Assembly (NCBI RefSeq): GCF_001613385.1
Contig: NZ_BDCG01000008.1
Location: 1-64,000 of the forward strand
Reading direction: 5' to 3'
DNA from: Nocardia flavorosea NBRC 108225
GTDB taxonomy: Bacteria; Actinomycetota; Actinomycetes; Mycobacteriales; Mycobacteriaceae
DNA length: 64,000 bases
The stretch's first letter is position 1, and the number at the start of each line of letters is the position of its first letter. The notes below the pieces were generated by a model that ran no database searches, was not told the DNA's origin, and saw only the letters and a program-made list of their open reading frames with translations. A program made the translations under genes and the position numbers. Positions 32,658 through 41,205 of this stretch are shown here, piece after piece.

Positions 32658-33845
32658 TCACCCGAAGCATTTACCTTCCCCGCGGTAGGTCGGCACCTCG
32701 GTCCTGGCCCCGTCGCCGTCGATCAGATACAACCGATCGAACCGTTCACACAGCTCACCGGCCTTGGCATGACGGAACCACACCCGGTCCCCGATTTCCG
32801 GTGCCGCCGATCCCGCCAGCGGTGTCTGCACCTCTCCCGCCCCCTCGGCACCCGACATCCGCAAACCCTTGGGCCACACCGGTTCAGGCACACGGCTCGC
32901 CCCGGGCGGGCCGGAGGCTATATACCCGCCGGCGAAAACCGTGGCGATATCGGATGCCGGCCGGCGCAGTACCGGCAGCGCGAAATACAGTGCGGGCCGC
33001 GGCCGGAACGAACGATAGTTGTCGAACAGTGTCGGCACGTAAAGCCCTGAGCCGGCAGTGATCTCGGTGACCCCCGCAGCCTCCGCACTGAGCTCGACGG
33101 AACCGGTGCCGCCACTGTTGACGATCTCCAGCTCACCGGTCACCGAGACCACGGCCGCCAGCACGGCGGCCCGGCGGCGTTCGATCTCGCGAGCGGAGGC
33201 CTTCTTCACCAGTCGCACGGCGAGCGAGGAATCCGGCAGCCCGGCGATCTGCGCCTCGTAGGTCATCACCCCGACCACCCGGAACCCGGCCGCACCGGCC
33301 TGCGTGGCGAGGGCCGCGGCCTGGTCGGGGGTGCGCACCGGCGATCGGCGCACCCCGAGGTGCAGCGGACCGATCCGCAGCGAGGCGTCGACATCCAGGC
33401 AGATACGCGGTGCCACGCGGTCGTTGCTCATCGCGGTCCGGATCAGGTCGAGCTGAGTGGTGTCGTCGACCATCAGAGTGATCGCCTCGAGCGCGGTCTT
33501 GTCACCGGCGAGCTCGGCGAGCGCCGCGCGATCGGCGGTGGGATAGCCGAGCAGCACGTCGCGGGCACCGCACCGGACCAGCCAGAGCGCCTCGGCGAGC
33601 GAGTACGACATGATCCCGGCGAAACCGCCCGCGGCAGTCAGCTCCGGGCCCAGTACCTCCGCGAGCACAGCCCGGCAGCGGACCGATTTGCTGGCGACGC
33701 GCAGCGGCCTGCCGCCCGCACGGCGCACCAGATCGGCGGCATTCGCACGTAATACGGTCAGGTCGACCGCAGCAAGGGGCGGATCGAGGTCGGCCGTGGC
33801 CGCGTGCAGATGGGCGATCGGCGAGGTCGTGCTCACCTGGCCCAC
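32658..33845 (-). CDS. PLP-dependent alanine racemase-fold enzyme (D-threonine aldolase / amino acid deaminase-like)
   Basis: A 395-residue fold-type III PLP enzyme. The PLP-lysine region is PLRVASKSVRCRAVL, followed by GIMSYSLAEALWL, the barrel strand ARICLDVDASLRIG, and EIVNSGGTGSVEL with the phosphate-binding GGT. The C-terminal beta domain has a His-containing segment GDRVWFRHAKAGELCERF, as in D-threonine aldolase-type proteins where His and Asp or Cys bind a divalent metal. The substrate is probably a D-amino acid or beta-hydroxy amino acid. The start is GTG 33845 or GTG 33836; ribosome binding sites are weak for both. Adjacent upstream is the TetR-C-like gene in the same orientation. 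Confidence 0.87.
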   Translation of the reverse strand: MGQVSTTSPIAHLHAATADLDPPLAAVDLTVLRANAADLVRRAGGRPLRVASKSVRCRAVLAEVLGPELTAAGGFAGIMSYSLAEALWLVRCGARDVLLGYPTADRAALAELAGDKTALEAITLMVDDTTQLDLIRTAMSNDRVAPRICLDVDASLRIGPLHLGVRRSPVRTPDQAAALATQAGAAGFRVVGVMTYEAQIAGLPDSSLAVRLVKKASAREIERRRAAVLAAVVSVTGELEIVNSGGTGSVELSAEAAGVTEITAGSGLYVPTLFDNYRSFRPRPALYFALPVLRRPASDIATVFAGGYIASGPPGASRVPEPVWPKGLRMSGAEGAGEVQTPLAGSAAPEIGDRVWFRHAKAGELCERFDRLYLIDGDGARTEVPTYRGEGKCFG

Positions 33846-33883
33846 TCAACCACCGGACTGGTCATACGTCCAGCTTTTCACGA

Positions 33884-34330
33884 TCAGGCGTCGACAGCGC
33901 GGGTGAGCAGATTCGACACCAGATCGTCGAACGCCACCAGAATTGCCTCGTCGTCACAATCGGCCAGCCAGCGCAGCACCGAGCCCTGCACCACGGTGAT
34001 CACGTACCCGGCCACCGAATCGACCGGCTCGATCCAACGGGTGCCGGACCGCTCGGCACACAGTTCGAGCCATTCCGCGACATGCTGCTGCTGCGTCCGC
34101 TGCCGCTCCGATACCACCGGGTCAGGGACGTAATCCGCACGCGAATCCCAGTGCCGGCACAGCGTCTGCACGGTCTTCTCGTAAGCATGGATCTGCTGGA
34201 CCGGCCGGGACTTCACCAGCGGCCAATAGGCGCTGAAACCCGCATGCAGCAACACTCGCAGCGCCCGTAAGCCGGTGATATCCAGCACCGCGTCGGCGTT
34301 TTCGACCGCTTCACGCACGGCCGATCGCAT
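33884..34330 (-). CDS. TetR-type C-terminal domain protein without a visible HTH
   Basis: A 148-residue helical protein. ATG 34330 has GGAGGG 4 nt upstream; a longer reading (to about 34477) is possible but begins with Cys/Arg-rich sequence unlike any HTH. The end (VVQGSVLRWLADCDDEA, then AFDDLVSNLLTRAVDA) is the pattern seen in the last helices of TetR-family ligand-binding domains. No TetR helix-turn-helix (xxxMRxIAxxAGVSxGxxYxYF type) is found in any frame within 150 bp upstream. Either the DNA-binding part has been lost or this is a stand-alone ligand-binding or partner protein. It ends 39 bp from the start of the racemase-fold gene on the same strand. Confidence 0.65.
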   Translation of the reverse strand: MRSAVREAVENADAVLDITGLRALRVLLHAGFSAYWPLVKSRPVQQIHAYEKTVQTLCRHWDSRADYVPDPVVSERQRTQQQHVAEWLELCAERSGTRWIEPVDSVAGYVITVVQGSVLRWLADCDDEAILVAFDDLVSNLLTRAVDA

Positions 34331-34728
34331 ACGACCCTCCGCTATTTCTCCACGTACGCCCAACGCAAGCTCCCTCGCAAAACACATAGCACACTTCGGC
34401 ACCGAAACCCGGCACCGGAGAGGCCGGTCGGATCGGCAGGCGCAAGGTCGGGAAGTACCGCCCAACCAATCCGTCAACTCAATATTAGAAACGTTTTCGG
34501 GGTTTGAGAACAGCTACACGGGGAAACCCGTACCCGAAGCCTGTTTTGTGACCCCTCCGCAACCGCGGCTTTTCACAACCGGGACCTGGGGCTCTCGGCA
34601 CCGGAGCGGGCCTGCCGCCATCCGGGCACAGGCCATCGGCCAGTCTACGACGAGGCCACCAGGAAGCCCGGTCGCTGTGCCACATCACACACCTCTCCCA
34701 TTCCCGTCCGGCCGGTTAGCCTGATTCG

Positions 34729-35487
34729 GTGACCAGCTCTCCCCTCGCCGGCCATCTACGGATCAGCGGCACCTTCAATTTCCGAGACCTCGGCGGCCTG
34801 CCCGTTCACGGCGGCGGGACCATCCGCCCCGGCGTCCTACTACGGTCTGCCCAGCTCAGCCGCCTCGGCGACCCCGGCCATACGACCCTGCGTGAACTGG
34901 GTGTCGGTGCGGTCCACGATCTGCGCGGATACCGGGAGATCGAGCGCGCGGGCGCCGATCACCTCCCGCCGGATATCCAGCTCCGGATCACCCCGTTCCA
35001 CGCCGAGACCGCGACCGCCCCACCGCACGAAGCGGCCGCCGGCCGGGAGGACGCCCCCGGCGCCGCGCTGGCCTACATGATGGACGTGTACCGGGGTTTT
35101 CCGGCCAGTCCGGAGGCACATGCCGCGCTCTTGGCCCTCGCCGAGGCGATCGTTGCCGACCGTGGCGGCGTTCTGGTGCACTGCGCGGCCGGTAAAGATC
35201 GCACCGGATGGTCGGTGGCCACCATGCTGCGGGCGGTGGGGGTTCCGGAAAGCGAGATTCTCACCGATTACCTGCTGAGCAACCACGCCGTCGCCGAGCT
35301 GCGCTCCGCGCTGAAGGACGAGTTCGGGACCGACCTGCCGCAGGCGGTGCTCGAGGTACGCGAGGAATATCTGCGCGCCGGCCTGGAGGCCGGCACGGAA
35401 CTGCACGGGGATTTCGACTCCTACCTGCGGGCGGTGGGGATCACCGCGGACCTGCGGGACCGGCTGCGCGACCGGCTGGTGGTCTGA
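34729..35487 (+). CDS. Protein tyrosine phosphatase, PtpB-like (dual/triple specificity)
   Basis: A 252-residue phosphatase of the tyrosine phosphatase 3 family, like M. tuberculosis PtpB (Rv0153c). The P-loop is VHCAAGKDRTG with nucleophile Cys152 and Arg158; the Lys and Asp inside the loop are the hallmark of PtpB-type enzymes with phosphoinositide activity. The N-terminal FNFRDLGGLPV and LLRSAQLSRL match the family opening. GTG 34729 is the start. No signal peptide, as in PtpB. It converges with the acyl-CoA synthetase-like gene 8 bp away. Confidence 0.92.
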   Translation: MTSSPLAGHLRISGTFNFRDLGGLPVHGGGTIRPGVLLRSAQLSRLGDPGHTTLRELGVGAVHDLRGYREIERAGADHLPPDIQLRITPFHAETATAPPHEAAAGREDAPGAALAYMMDVYRGFPASPEAHAALLALAEAIVADRGGVLVHCAAGKDRTGWSVATMLRAVGVPESEILTDYLLSNHAVAELRSALKDEFGTDLPQAVLEVREEYLRAGLEAGTELHGDFDSYLRAVGITADLRDRLRDRLVV

Positions 35488-35495
35488 CGCCGAAC

Positions 35496-36965
35496 TCAGG
35501 CGCTGCGCCGAACCAGCCCGTCCCGGCCGATGCTCACCTGATCACCCGTATGGAACCAGGTGCCGGTGAACCGGTCGGCGGTGCGTTGCGGATCCTTCCA
35601 ATACCGCCGGGACACATTCGGCCCGCGGCACAGCAGCTCACCATGGCCGGATGCGGCCCGCGGCCCGCACAGCGCCAGCTCGGTGCCGCCGAACGGAAAG
35701 CCCAGCACCGTATCGTCCACGTCCCCGACGGGCCCTGCGGTGGGGCCGAGCGCGAGACCGATACCGCTGGTCTCGGTGGCACCCCATACCGACCACTGCC
35801 GGGCCGACGGAAATACCTGGCACAACTCCGCCAGAAAGTCCTGGCCGGCGGTATCGGCGGCGGCGCCACCGGGCACCGGGAGGCACTGATCGGATCTGCT
35901 GATCCGGACCACCCGATCGGTCGGTAGCCCACCGGCCCGGCCCACCGCGAGTTCGGGGAGCAGCCCGGCGAGAATGCGGGTATTCGCGGCCACCGTATCG
36001 ACACCTTCGCCGGCAATGGCCCTGGCGACTCCGGCACCCCCCTGCGCCAGCACCACCGTGCCGCCCACCGCGAAGGTCGGCAGCAACTGGTCGACACAGC
36101 CACCGGCGTGCGCCAGTGGCTGAAGTACCAGATTGCGCATCCCGTCGGTGGGCAGGTCGAGCGCCGCCACCATCGACCTGATCGCCGAGAGCAGATTCTC
36201 GTTGGTCAGTTCGACACCGGTCGGCAGCTCGTTCACGTCGGCCCCGTCGGTGTAGCAGAGCAGCGCGAGATCGTTGAGCGCCGCCCCGTCGTCGATGAAT
36301 GCCGCGCCGTCGGGTAGGTCGGCGGACCGCGGCCCGTCACTGCGGGTGGCACCGCAGCCACGCTGCGCCGAGCCCAGGACGAAATCGGCATCGCTGTCGG
36401 CGATGACCTTTTCGGCCGCCCCGTCCGGCATGCCGTGATGCACCAGTACCGGCACTGCACCGCTGAGCAGCGCGCCCAGGAAGGCCTGCACCCAGCGCAC
36501 CCCCGGCGGCATATGCACCGCGACGCGGTCGCCGTAACCGATCCCGTGCTCCTGCAAACCGCCGGCCACCCGTGAAGCCGAATGCCAGAGTTCCCGGTAG
36601 GTGAGCCGGCCGCCGCCGACCTCCACCACGGCCTCCCGATCGGCGAACGCGTGGACCTGCAGATCGAGCAGTTCGGTCAGGGCCGGACTCAGATTGCCGT
36701 ATCGCAGGATGCCGTCCGCACCACGGGAGAGCAGCGCCGCCGAGGCCGTATCGGCGAGCGGGAACTCCACCAGCGAGATCGCGGGGGAATCGGCCCGGCG
36801 GCACGGTCCTTCGAGATTCCGAGGTGCCGAATCCGCCGCCCGGTCACCGTACTCGGCCTCGGTGGCCGCAGCCGTCGCCGATTCGGCCGCGGCCGATGGC
36901 CCGGCAGCGGTGCGGAGTGGTGGACCGGCAGCAGGCCCGATGGTCGTGATGGTACCGGCTTGCAT
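35496..36965 (-). CDS. Degenerate AMP-binding (acyl-CoA synthetase-like) protein lacking the C-terminal domain
   Basis: A 489-residue ANL-superfamily homologue with a 70-residue Ala/Gly-rich N-terminal extension. Recognisable parts: LTYRELWHSASRVAGGL, AVHMPPGVRWVQAFLGALLS, the A5-like WGATETSGIG and the A7-like RFTGTWFHTGD. The nucleotide loop YTSGTTGxPKG is replaced by YTDGADVNELPTG (238-250), removing the conserved Thr/Gly/Lys. The protein stops 8 residues after the A8 hinge region, so the catalytic Lys of the C-terminal domain is absent. It is unlikely to activate acids in the standard way. ATG 36965 has GGAGG upstream. An enoyl-CoA hydratase gene lies 129 bp upstream on the same strand. 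Confidence 0.75.
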   Translation of the reverse strand: MQAGTITTIGPAAGPPLRTAAGPSAAAESATAAATEAEYGDRAADSAPRNLEGPCRRADSPAISLVEFPLADTASAALLSRGADGILRYGNLSPALTELLDLQVHAFADREAVVEVGGGRLTYRELWHSASRVAGGLQEHGIGYGDRVAVHMPPGVRWVQAFLGALLSGAVPVLVHHGMPDGAAEKVIADSDADFVLGSAQRGCGATRSDGPRSADLPDGAAFIDDGAALNDLALLCYTDGADVNELPTGVELTNENLLSAIRSMVAALDLPTDGMRNLVLQPLAHAGGCVDQLLPTFAVGGTVVLAQGGAGVARAIAGEGVDTVAANTRILAGLLPELAVGRAGGLPTDRVVRISRSDQCLPVPGGAAADTAGQDFLAELCQVFPSARQWSVWGATETSGIGLALGPTAGPVGDVDDTVLGFPFGGTELALCGPRAASGHGELLCRGPNVSRRYWKDPQRTADRFTGTWFHTGDQVSIGRDGLVRRSA

Positions 36966-37094
36966 CGAACCTCCGCACAGTCGAACAGTCGGGCACCTGT
37001 GACTATATGACCGAGATCACAAAAATGGGTACGGAGTCGGCGAATCCGATCGAATCGAGATCCGGGAGTCGTTTTCCGGCAACGGTCCCGCAAC

Positions 37095-37886
37095 TCACCG
37101 ACCGCTGTAGGTGGCCTTACCCGGGCCGGCCTCGAGGAAGCTGCGTACCGCGCGCGGCAGATCCTCGGTATCGAACAACTCACCGGAGACCCCGGGTGTC
37201 ACCGAATCCGCGTGCCCGACCCCGCCCGAACGCCACGCCTCCACGATCCGTTTGGTGGCCGCGTGCGCACGTGTCGGCCCTTCGGCCAGCCGATGGGTGA
37301 GCGCCACCGCGGCGGACTCCACATCGTCGTGGATCTGGTTGACCACACCCCACTCCCGCATAGTGGCCGCGTCGTACAGATCGCCGGTCATCACCAGTTC
37401 ACGCGCCCGTCCCGACCCCGCGCGTTCGGCCAGCCGTTGCGGGCCACCCATCGACGGGGTCAGCCCGACCACGATCTCCACCAGGCCGAACTTCGCTTTC
37501 GGTGCGGCCAGGATCAGATCACATGCCAGCGCGATCTCGAATGCGGCGGTGAGCGTGAGCGCATGCGCCGCGAACACCACCGGGCAGGGCAGTGCCTCGA
37601 TCGGATGACTGATCCGGTCGAACAGGTCCTGCCACAGTTGCGCGCCCTGGTCGGCGGTCAGCCCGTCGAAACTGTGCACGTCCACACCGCCGGAGACCAC
37701 CTTCCCGTCGGCGCGGATCAGCAGAGCCCGGGGCGGCCGCGCGGTGAGCTCGGCGATATCGGCTGCCAGCGCATCGAACATGGCCTGGTCGAAGAGGTTG
37801 AGCGGCGGCGCAGCCAACGTCAGCGTCGCGACCTCGGCGCCGCCCGTAGTGACCGATCGCTGCAGACGAGTGGGTTCGGTGCTCAT
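37095..37886 (-). CDS. Enoyl-CoA hydratase/isomerase family protein
   Basis: A 263-residue crotonase-fold protein. The N-terminal strand EVATLTLAAPPLNLFDQAMF, oxyanion-hole segments ADGKVVSGGVDVHSF and FAAHALTLTAAFEIALACDL, and FGLVEIVVGLTPSMGGPQRL are in the expected order. The segment Gly-Gly-G of classical hydratases reads ALTLTAAFEIAL, and an obvious catalytic Glu pair is not evident, so isomerase, thioesterase or inactive variants are possible. On the minus strand, 39 bp from the divergent thiol-transferase gene. Confidence 0.85.
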   Translation of the reverse strand: MSTEPTRLQRSVTTGGAEVATLTLAAPPLNLFDQAMFDALAADIAELTARPPRALLIRADGKVVSGGVDVHSFDGLTADQGAQLWQDLFDRISHPIEALPCPVVFAAHALTLTAAFEIALACDLILAAPKAKFGLVEIVVGLTPSMGGPQRLAERAGSGRARELVMTGDLYDAATMREWGVVNQIHDDVESAAVALTHRLAEGPTRAHAATKRIVEAWRSGGVGHADSVTPGVSGELFDTEDLPRAVRSFLEAGPGKATYSGR

Positions 37887-37924
37887 CTCGCCAGCTTATG
37901 GCGCGGTCCTGCCAGACTGGGAAC

Positions 37925-38944
37925 ATGACCGAAACGGAACAGGGCAGCTACGTCGAGCCGGGTGAGTTCAAGCGCGATACCAACTACATCACCACCAGGA
38001 TCACCGCCGACGGTCGCGACGGGTACCCGGTGGAACCGGGCCGCTACCGGCTCGTCGCCGCCCGGGCCTGCCCATGGGCGAACCGGACCCTGATCGTGCG
38101 CCGCCTGCTCGGCCTGGAATCCGCGATCTCACTGGGCCTGTGCGGCCCCACCCACGACAAACTGAGCTGGACCTTCGACCTGGACCCCGAAGGGCTCGAC
38201 CCCGTCCTGCGGATTCCCCGGCTGCGCGACGCCTACCTGGCCCGGTTCCCGGGCTATCCGCGCGGGATCACCGTGCCGGCGGTCGTGGATGTCCCCACCG
38301 GACAGGTCGTCACCAACGACTACGCGCAGATGACTCTCGATTTCTCGTTGGAATGGACCGCTCACCATCGCGCCGGGGCACCACAGCTGTACCCCGAACC
38401 GTTGCGTGCCGAGATCGACGAGGTGAATGCCCGGGTCTTCCGCGAGGTGAACAACGGGGTGTACCGCTGTGGGTTCGCCGGCGCCCAGGACGCATACGAC
38501 GCCGCCTACGACCGCCTGTTCACGGCACTGGACTGGCTGAGCGAGCGCCTGGCCGGGCAGCGGTATCTGGTGGGCGACACGATCACCGAAGCCGATATCC
38601 GGCTGTTCACCACGCTGGTCCGCTTCGACCCCGTCTATCACGGCCACTTCAAATGCAACCGGAGCAAACTCACCGAGATGCCGGTCCTGTGGGCCTATGC
38701 CCGGGACCTGTTCCAGACGCCCGGATTCGGCGACACGATCGACTTCACGCAGATCAAGGACCACTATTACAAGGTCCATACCGATATCAACCCGACGCAG
38801 GTCGTGCCCAAGGGGCCGGAGCTGTCCAGTTGGCTGTCCCCGCACGGCCGCGAAGCCCTCGGCGGACGCCCCTTCGGCAACGGCACCCCACCCGAGCCAC
38901 CCGTTCCCGGCGAGAAGGTCCCCCCGGAAGACGGCGCCCGGTAG
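37925..38944 (+). CDS. Xi-class glutathione S-transferase-like thiol reductase (hydroquinone reductase family)
   Basis: A 339-residue member of the ECM4/YqjG family (S-glutathionyl-hydroquinone reductases). The thioredoxin-fold domain has the catalytic motif CPWANR with Cys49 in VAARACPWANRTLIV, and the helical domain has ITEADIRLFTTLVRFDPVYH and FKCNRSKLTEMPVLWAY, which are diagnostic. ATG 37925 is nine codons inside the longest frame and starts the family N-terminus. Actinobacteria use mycothiol rather than glutathione, so the real thiol cofactor may be mycothiol or none; this is inference. The C-terminal 30 residues are Pro/Gly-rich. Confidence 0.9.
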   Translation: MTETEQGSYVEPGEFKRDTNYITTRITADGRDGYPVEPGRYRLVAARACPWANRTLIVRRLLGLESAISLGLCGPTHDKLSWTFDLDPEGLDPVLRIPRLRDAYLARFPGYPRGITVPAVVDVPTGQVVTNDYAQMTLDFSLEWTAHHRAGAPQLYPEPLRAEIDEVNARVFREVNNGVYRCGFAGAQDAYDAAYDRLFTALDWLSERLAGQRYLVGDTITEADIRLFTTLVRFDPVYHGHFKCNRSKLTEMPVLWAYARDLFQTPGFGDTIDFTQIKDHYYKVHTDINPTQVVPKGPELSSWLSPHGREALGGRPFGNGTPPEPPVPGEKVPPEDGAR

Positions 38945-39430
38945 ATCCGACCGGGCACGCACGCCGCTGTTGCCGCATGCACGAGTTCGGCAGTCCGCCG
39001 TAGCGACGGAGCGCCGGCACCGCAGAGCCCGACAGTGCACAAAAGGACACCGGTTGCACCCGCCCGGCACCTCGGCTCGGCAATATCTCTCGGCAGACCA
39101 CCGTCATCTCTCGGCAGACCACCGTCGACCGGACGCGTTCGGTGGTGGCGCCGAATTCCGGGGACGGGCCGAACAGCACACCTGTCCTTACCCCATTCGC
39201 CATGGCGATTTCATCGGCCGACCCGGTCGACGGCGTATGCAGAAGCCAGTGCACCGGAACAGCGGGCCCGGGAGGTGACCGCCCGGTCGGCACCCGGTGT
39301 TCCGGGGAGCCGATCGGACGCACCGCTACCCGCGCATCGGAACCCGGAACCCGGGTAATCCGTTGTCGGAACGGACGAAGCTCGGCCCGGTGCCATACAG
39401 TGCATAGGGCTCGCAAAGGAGGATGACGCC
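38945..39430. other. Gene-free interval with a 21-bp tandem duplication
   Basis: No credible gene in 486 bp; Arg/Pro-rich open frames on both strands have no domain signature. Contains the duplication at 39085-39126. Ends with an excellent AAAGGAGG for the next gene. Confidence 0.5.
39085..39126. repeat. Perfect tandem duplication, 21-bp unit x2
   Basis: The unit begins ATCTCTCGGCAGACC and ends ACCGTC; copies occupy 39085-39105 and 39106-39126 with no differences, implying a recent slippage event. Confidence 0.85.
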
Positions 39431-40267
39431 GTGCGTAACGGGGCAGTGGAAAAAGCCGTGATCGAGGCGCTCGACCACGGTTCCCGGCTACAAGCACCCG
39501 CCGTCGCCAAGTACGTTGCGCGATTGCGGCGGGCCCATCCGGACGAAACGCCCGCCCAGCTCGTCGAACGCCTGGAACGCCAGTATCTGCTGGCGGTCAC
39601 GGGCAGCGGTAGCGCGGTCGGTGCCTCGGCCGCGGTTCCCGGGGTCGGCACGATCGCCGCGCTCGCCGCGGTGAGCGCCGAGACCACCTTCTTCATGGAG
39701 GCCTCGGCACTGTTCACGCTCGCGGTAGCCGCCGTACACGGAGTCCGGCCGGAGGACGCCCCGCAGCGCCGTGCCATGGTGCTGGCCGTGGTCCTGGGTG
39801 ACAGCGGTATGGAGATCGTGCAGAAAAGTGTCGGCTCCTCGGCCAAGAACTGGGGCACCGTATTCGCGGACAAGGTTCCCGGCCTGTCCGGTATGAACGA
39901 TTCGCTGCTCAAACGGTTCATCGTGCGGTTCCTCACCAAACGCGCCGCGCTGATGGCCGGCAAGGTGGTACCCGCCGGGATCGGCGCCGTGATCGGCGGT
40001 GTCGGTAACCGGGCGCTCGGCAAGGCCACCATCAACAACGCCCGCAAGGCATTCGGTCCGGCGCCGCACTATTTCGCCGACGAGATGGTGCTCGACGCCG
40101 AACTCACGCCCGGTACCGAGCAGTCGGACAAGCCTGTGGCACAGCCATTACCGCCGGCGGCGCAATCGCCCCTCGCCCCACCGGAGGACCCCCGGCGGCA
40201 GCCGCCGCAGGAGGCACCGGCACCGCTCCCGACCGACCCCCGGCACCCGCCGGCCGACCCCCGATGA
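39431..40267 (+). CDS. Conserved membrane-associated protein (Rv1249c-like)
   Basis: A 278-residue protein of unknown function. GTG 39431 has a perfect AAAGGAGG 8 nt upstream. The N-terminus MRNGAVEKAVIEALDHGSRL, the hydrophobic segments SAVGASAAVPGVGTIAALA and LFTLAVAAVHGVRPED, and GKVVPAGIGAVIGGVGNRAL suggest two or three membrane helices. The last 60 residues are Pro-rich. It appears to be the counterpart of M. tuberculosis Rv1249c, next to kgd (Rv1248c), from recalled sequence. Its stop overlaps the ABC ATPase start (ATGA), so a role with that transporter is likely here. Confidence 0.82.
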   Translation: MRNGAVEKAVIEALDHGSRLQAPAVAKYVARLRRAHPDETPAQLVERLERQYLLAVTGSGSAVGASAAVPGVGTIAALAAVSAETTFFMEASALFTLAVAAVHGVRPEDAPQRRAMVLAVVLGDSGMEIVQKSVGSSAKNWGTVFADKVPGLSGMNDSLLKRFIVRFLTKRAALMAGKVVPAGIGAVIGGVGNRALGKATINNARKAFGPAPHYFADEMVLDAELTPGTEQSDKPVAQPLPPAAQSPLAPPEDPRRQPPQEAPAPLPTDPRHPPADPR

Positions 40268-41205
40268 GGCCCGCGATCGCGGTCCGGGGCCTGACCAAAC
40301 GCTTCCCGGGCTTCGAGATCGGCGCGCAGGATGTGTCCTTCGATATCGCCCCGGGTACCTGCGCCGGGCTGGTCGGTCCTCCGGGCTCCGGCAAATCGAC
40401 GATCGTTGCCGCCCTGCTGGGACTGCTGCCACCCACCACGGGGTCGGTAACACTGAGCGGTGGACGCGGCAGTTCGGCGGTGGGCGCCGTCCTCGCGCCC
40501 CGCGGGCTGCATCCCCGGCGCACCGTCCGTGATCATCTGCGGGTGTACGCGGCCGCCGGCGGGCACGCCGATCGCCGGGTGCCGGTGGTTCTGGAGATCA
40601 CCGGCCTCACCGAGCGCGCCGGGACCGTCCCGGACGAGCTGACGCCCGGGGAAGAAGCCCGCGCCGCCCTGGCGACCGCGCTGCTCGGCGACCCCCCGTT
40701 GCTGATCCTCGACGATCCCACCGCCGGTATGCAGCTCACCGAGATCTCCTGGTTGCAAGGATTCCTCCGGCAGCACACCCGCCGCGGCGGAACCGTGTTG
40801 TTCACCGCGCAGAGCTTGGTCACGGCGTTGCCGATCGCCGATCATCTGGTGGTCCTCGGCGCCAACGCAACGGTCGCCTACCAGGGCAGCCCGGCGCGGT
40901 TGCGGCGGCGCAACCCGGATCGCCTGGTGGTCGCGTCCTCGTCGTCGATCGCAATCGCCACGGCCTTGGCCGCCCGCGGCTTCACCGACGCGGTGATCCG
41001 GCCGGACGATCAACTCGCCGTCGCCGGCGCGACCGAGGACGATATCGTCGAGGCCGCCCGGGCCGCCGAGGTCCGGCTGGATGCGATCGTGGCCGACCGG
41101 ATCCACCCCGACCGCGTTCTCGCCTCACTGACCCACGCCGCCGCGCGGCCGGCCGGTCCCGGTATGCCGCCGTCCACCTCACTGCCGTACGGGGTTTCCC
41201 GATGA
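40264..41205 (+). CDS. ABC transporter ATP-binding protein with atypical signature motif
   Basis: A 313-residue ATPase. Walker A GPPGSGKST (38-46) is canonical. The ABC signature, usually LSGGQ, reads LTPGEEARAAL, and Walker B is LLILDDPTAGM with Asp in place of the catalytic Glu. The C-terminal 90 residues are an extension resembling DrrA-type regulatory tails. It could be a weak ATPase or function as a dimer with altered cycle. Coupled by 4-bp ATGA overlaps to the Rv1249c-like gene before and the permease after. Export of a drug or lipid is a reasonable guess; the substrate is unknown. Confidence 0.88.
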   Translation: MRPAIAVRGLTKRFPGFEIGAQDVSFDIAPGTCAGLVGPPGSGKSTIVAALLGLLPPTTGSVTLSGGRGSSAVGAVLAPRGLHPRRTVRDHLRVYAAAGGHADRRVPVVLEITGLTERAGTVPDELTPGEEARAALATALLGDPPLLILDDPTAGMQLTEISWLQGFLRQHTRRGGTVLFTAQSLVTALPIADHLVVLGANATVAYQGSPARLRRRNPDRLVVASSSSIAIATALAARGFTDAVIRPDDQLAVAGATEDDIVEAARAAEVRLDAIVADRIHPDRVLASLTHAAARPAGPGMPPSTSLPYGVSR

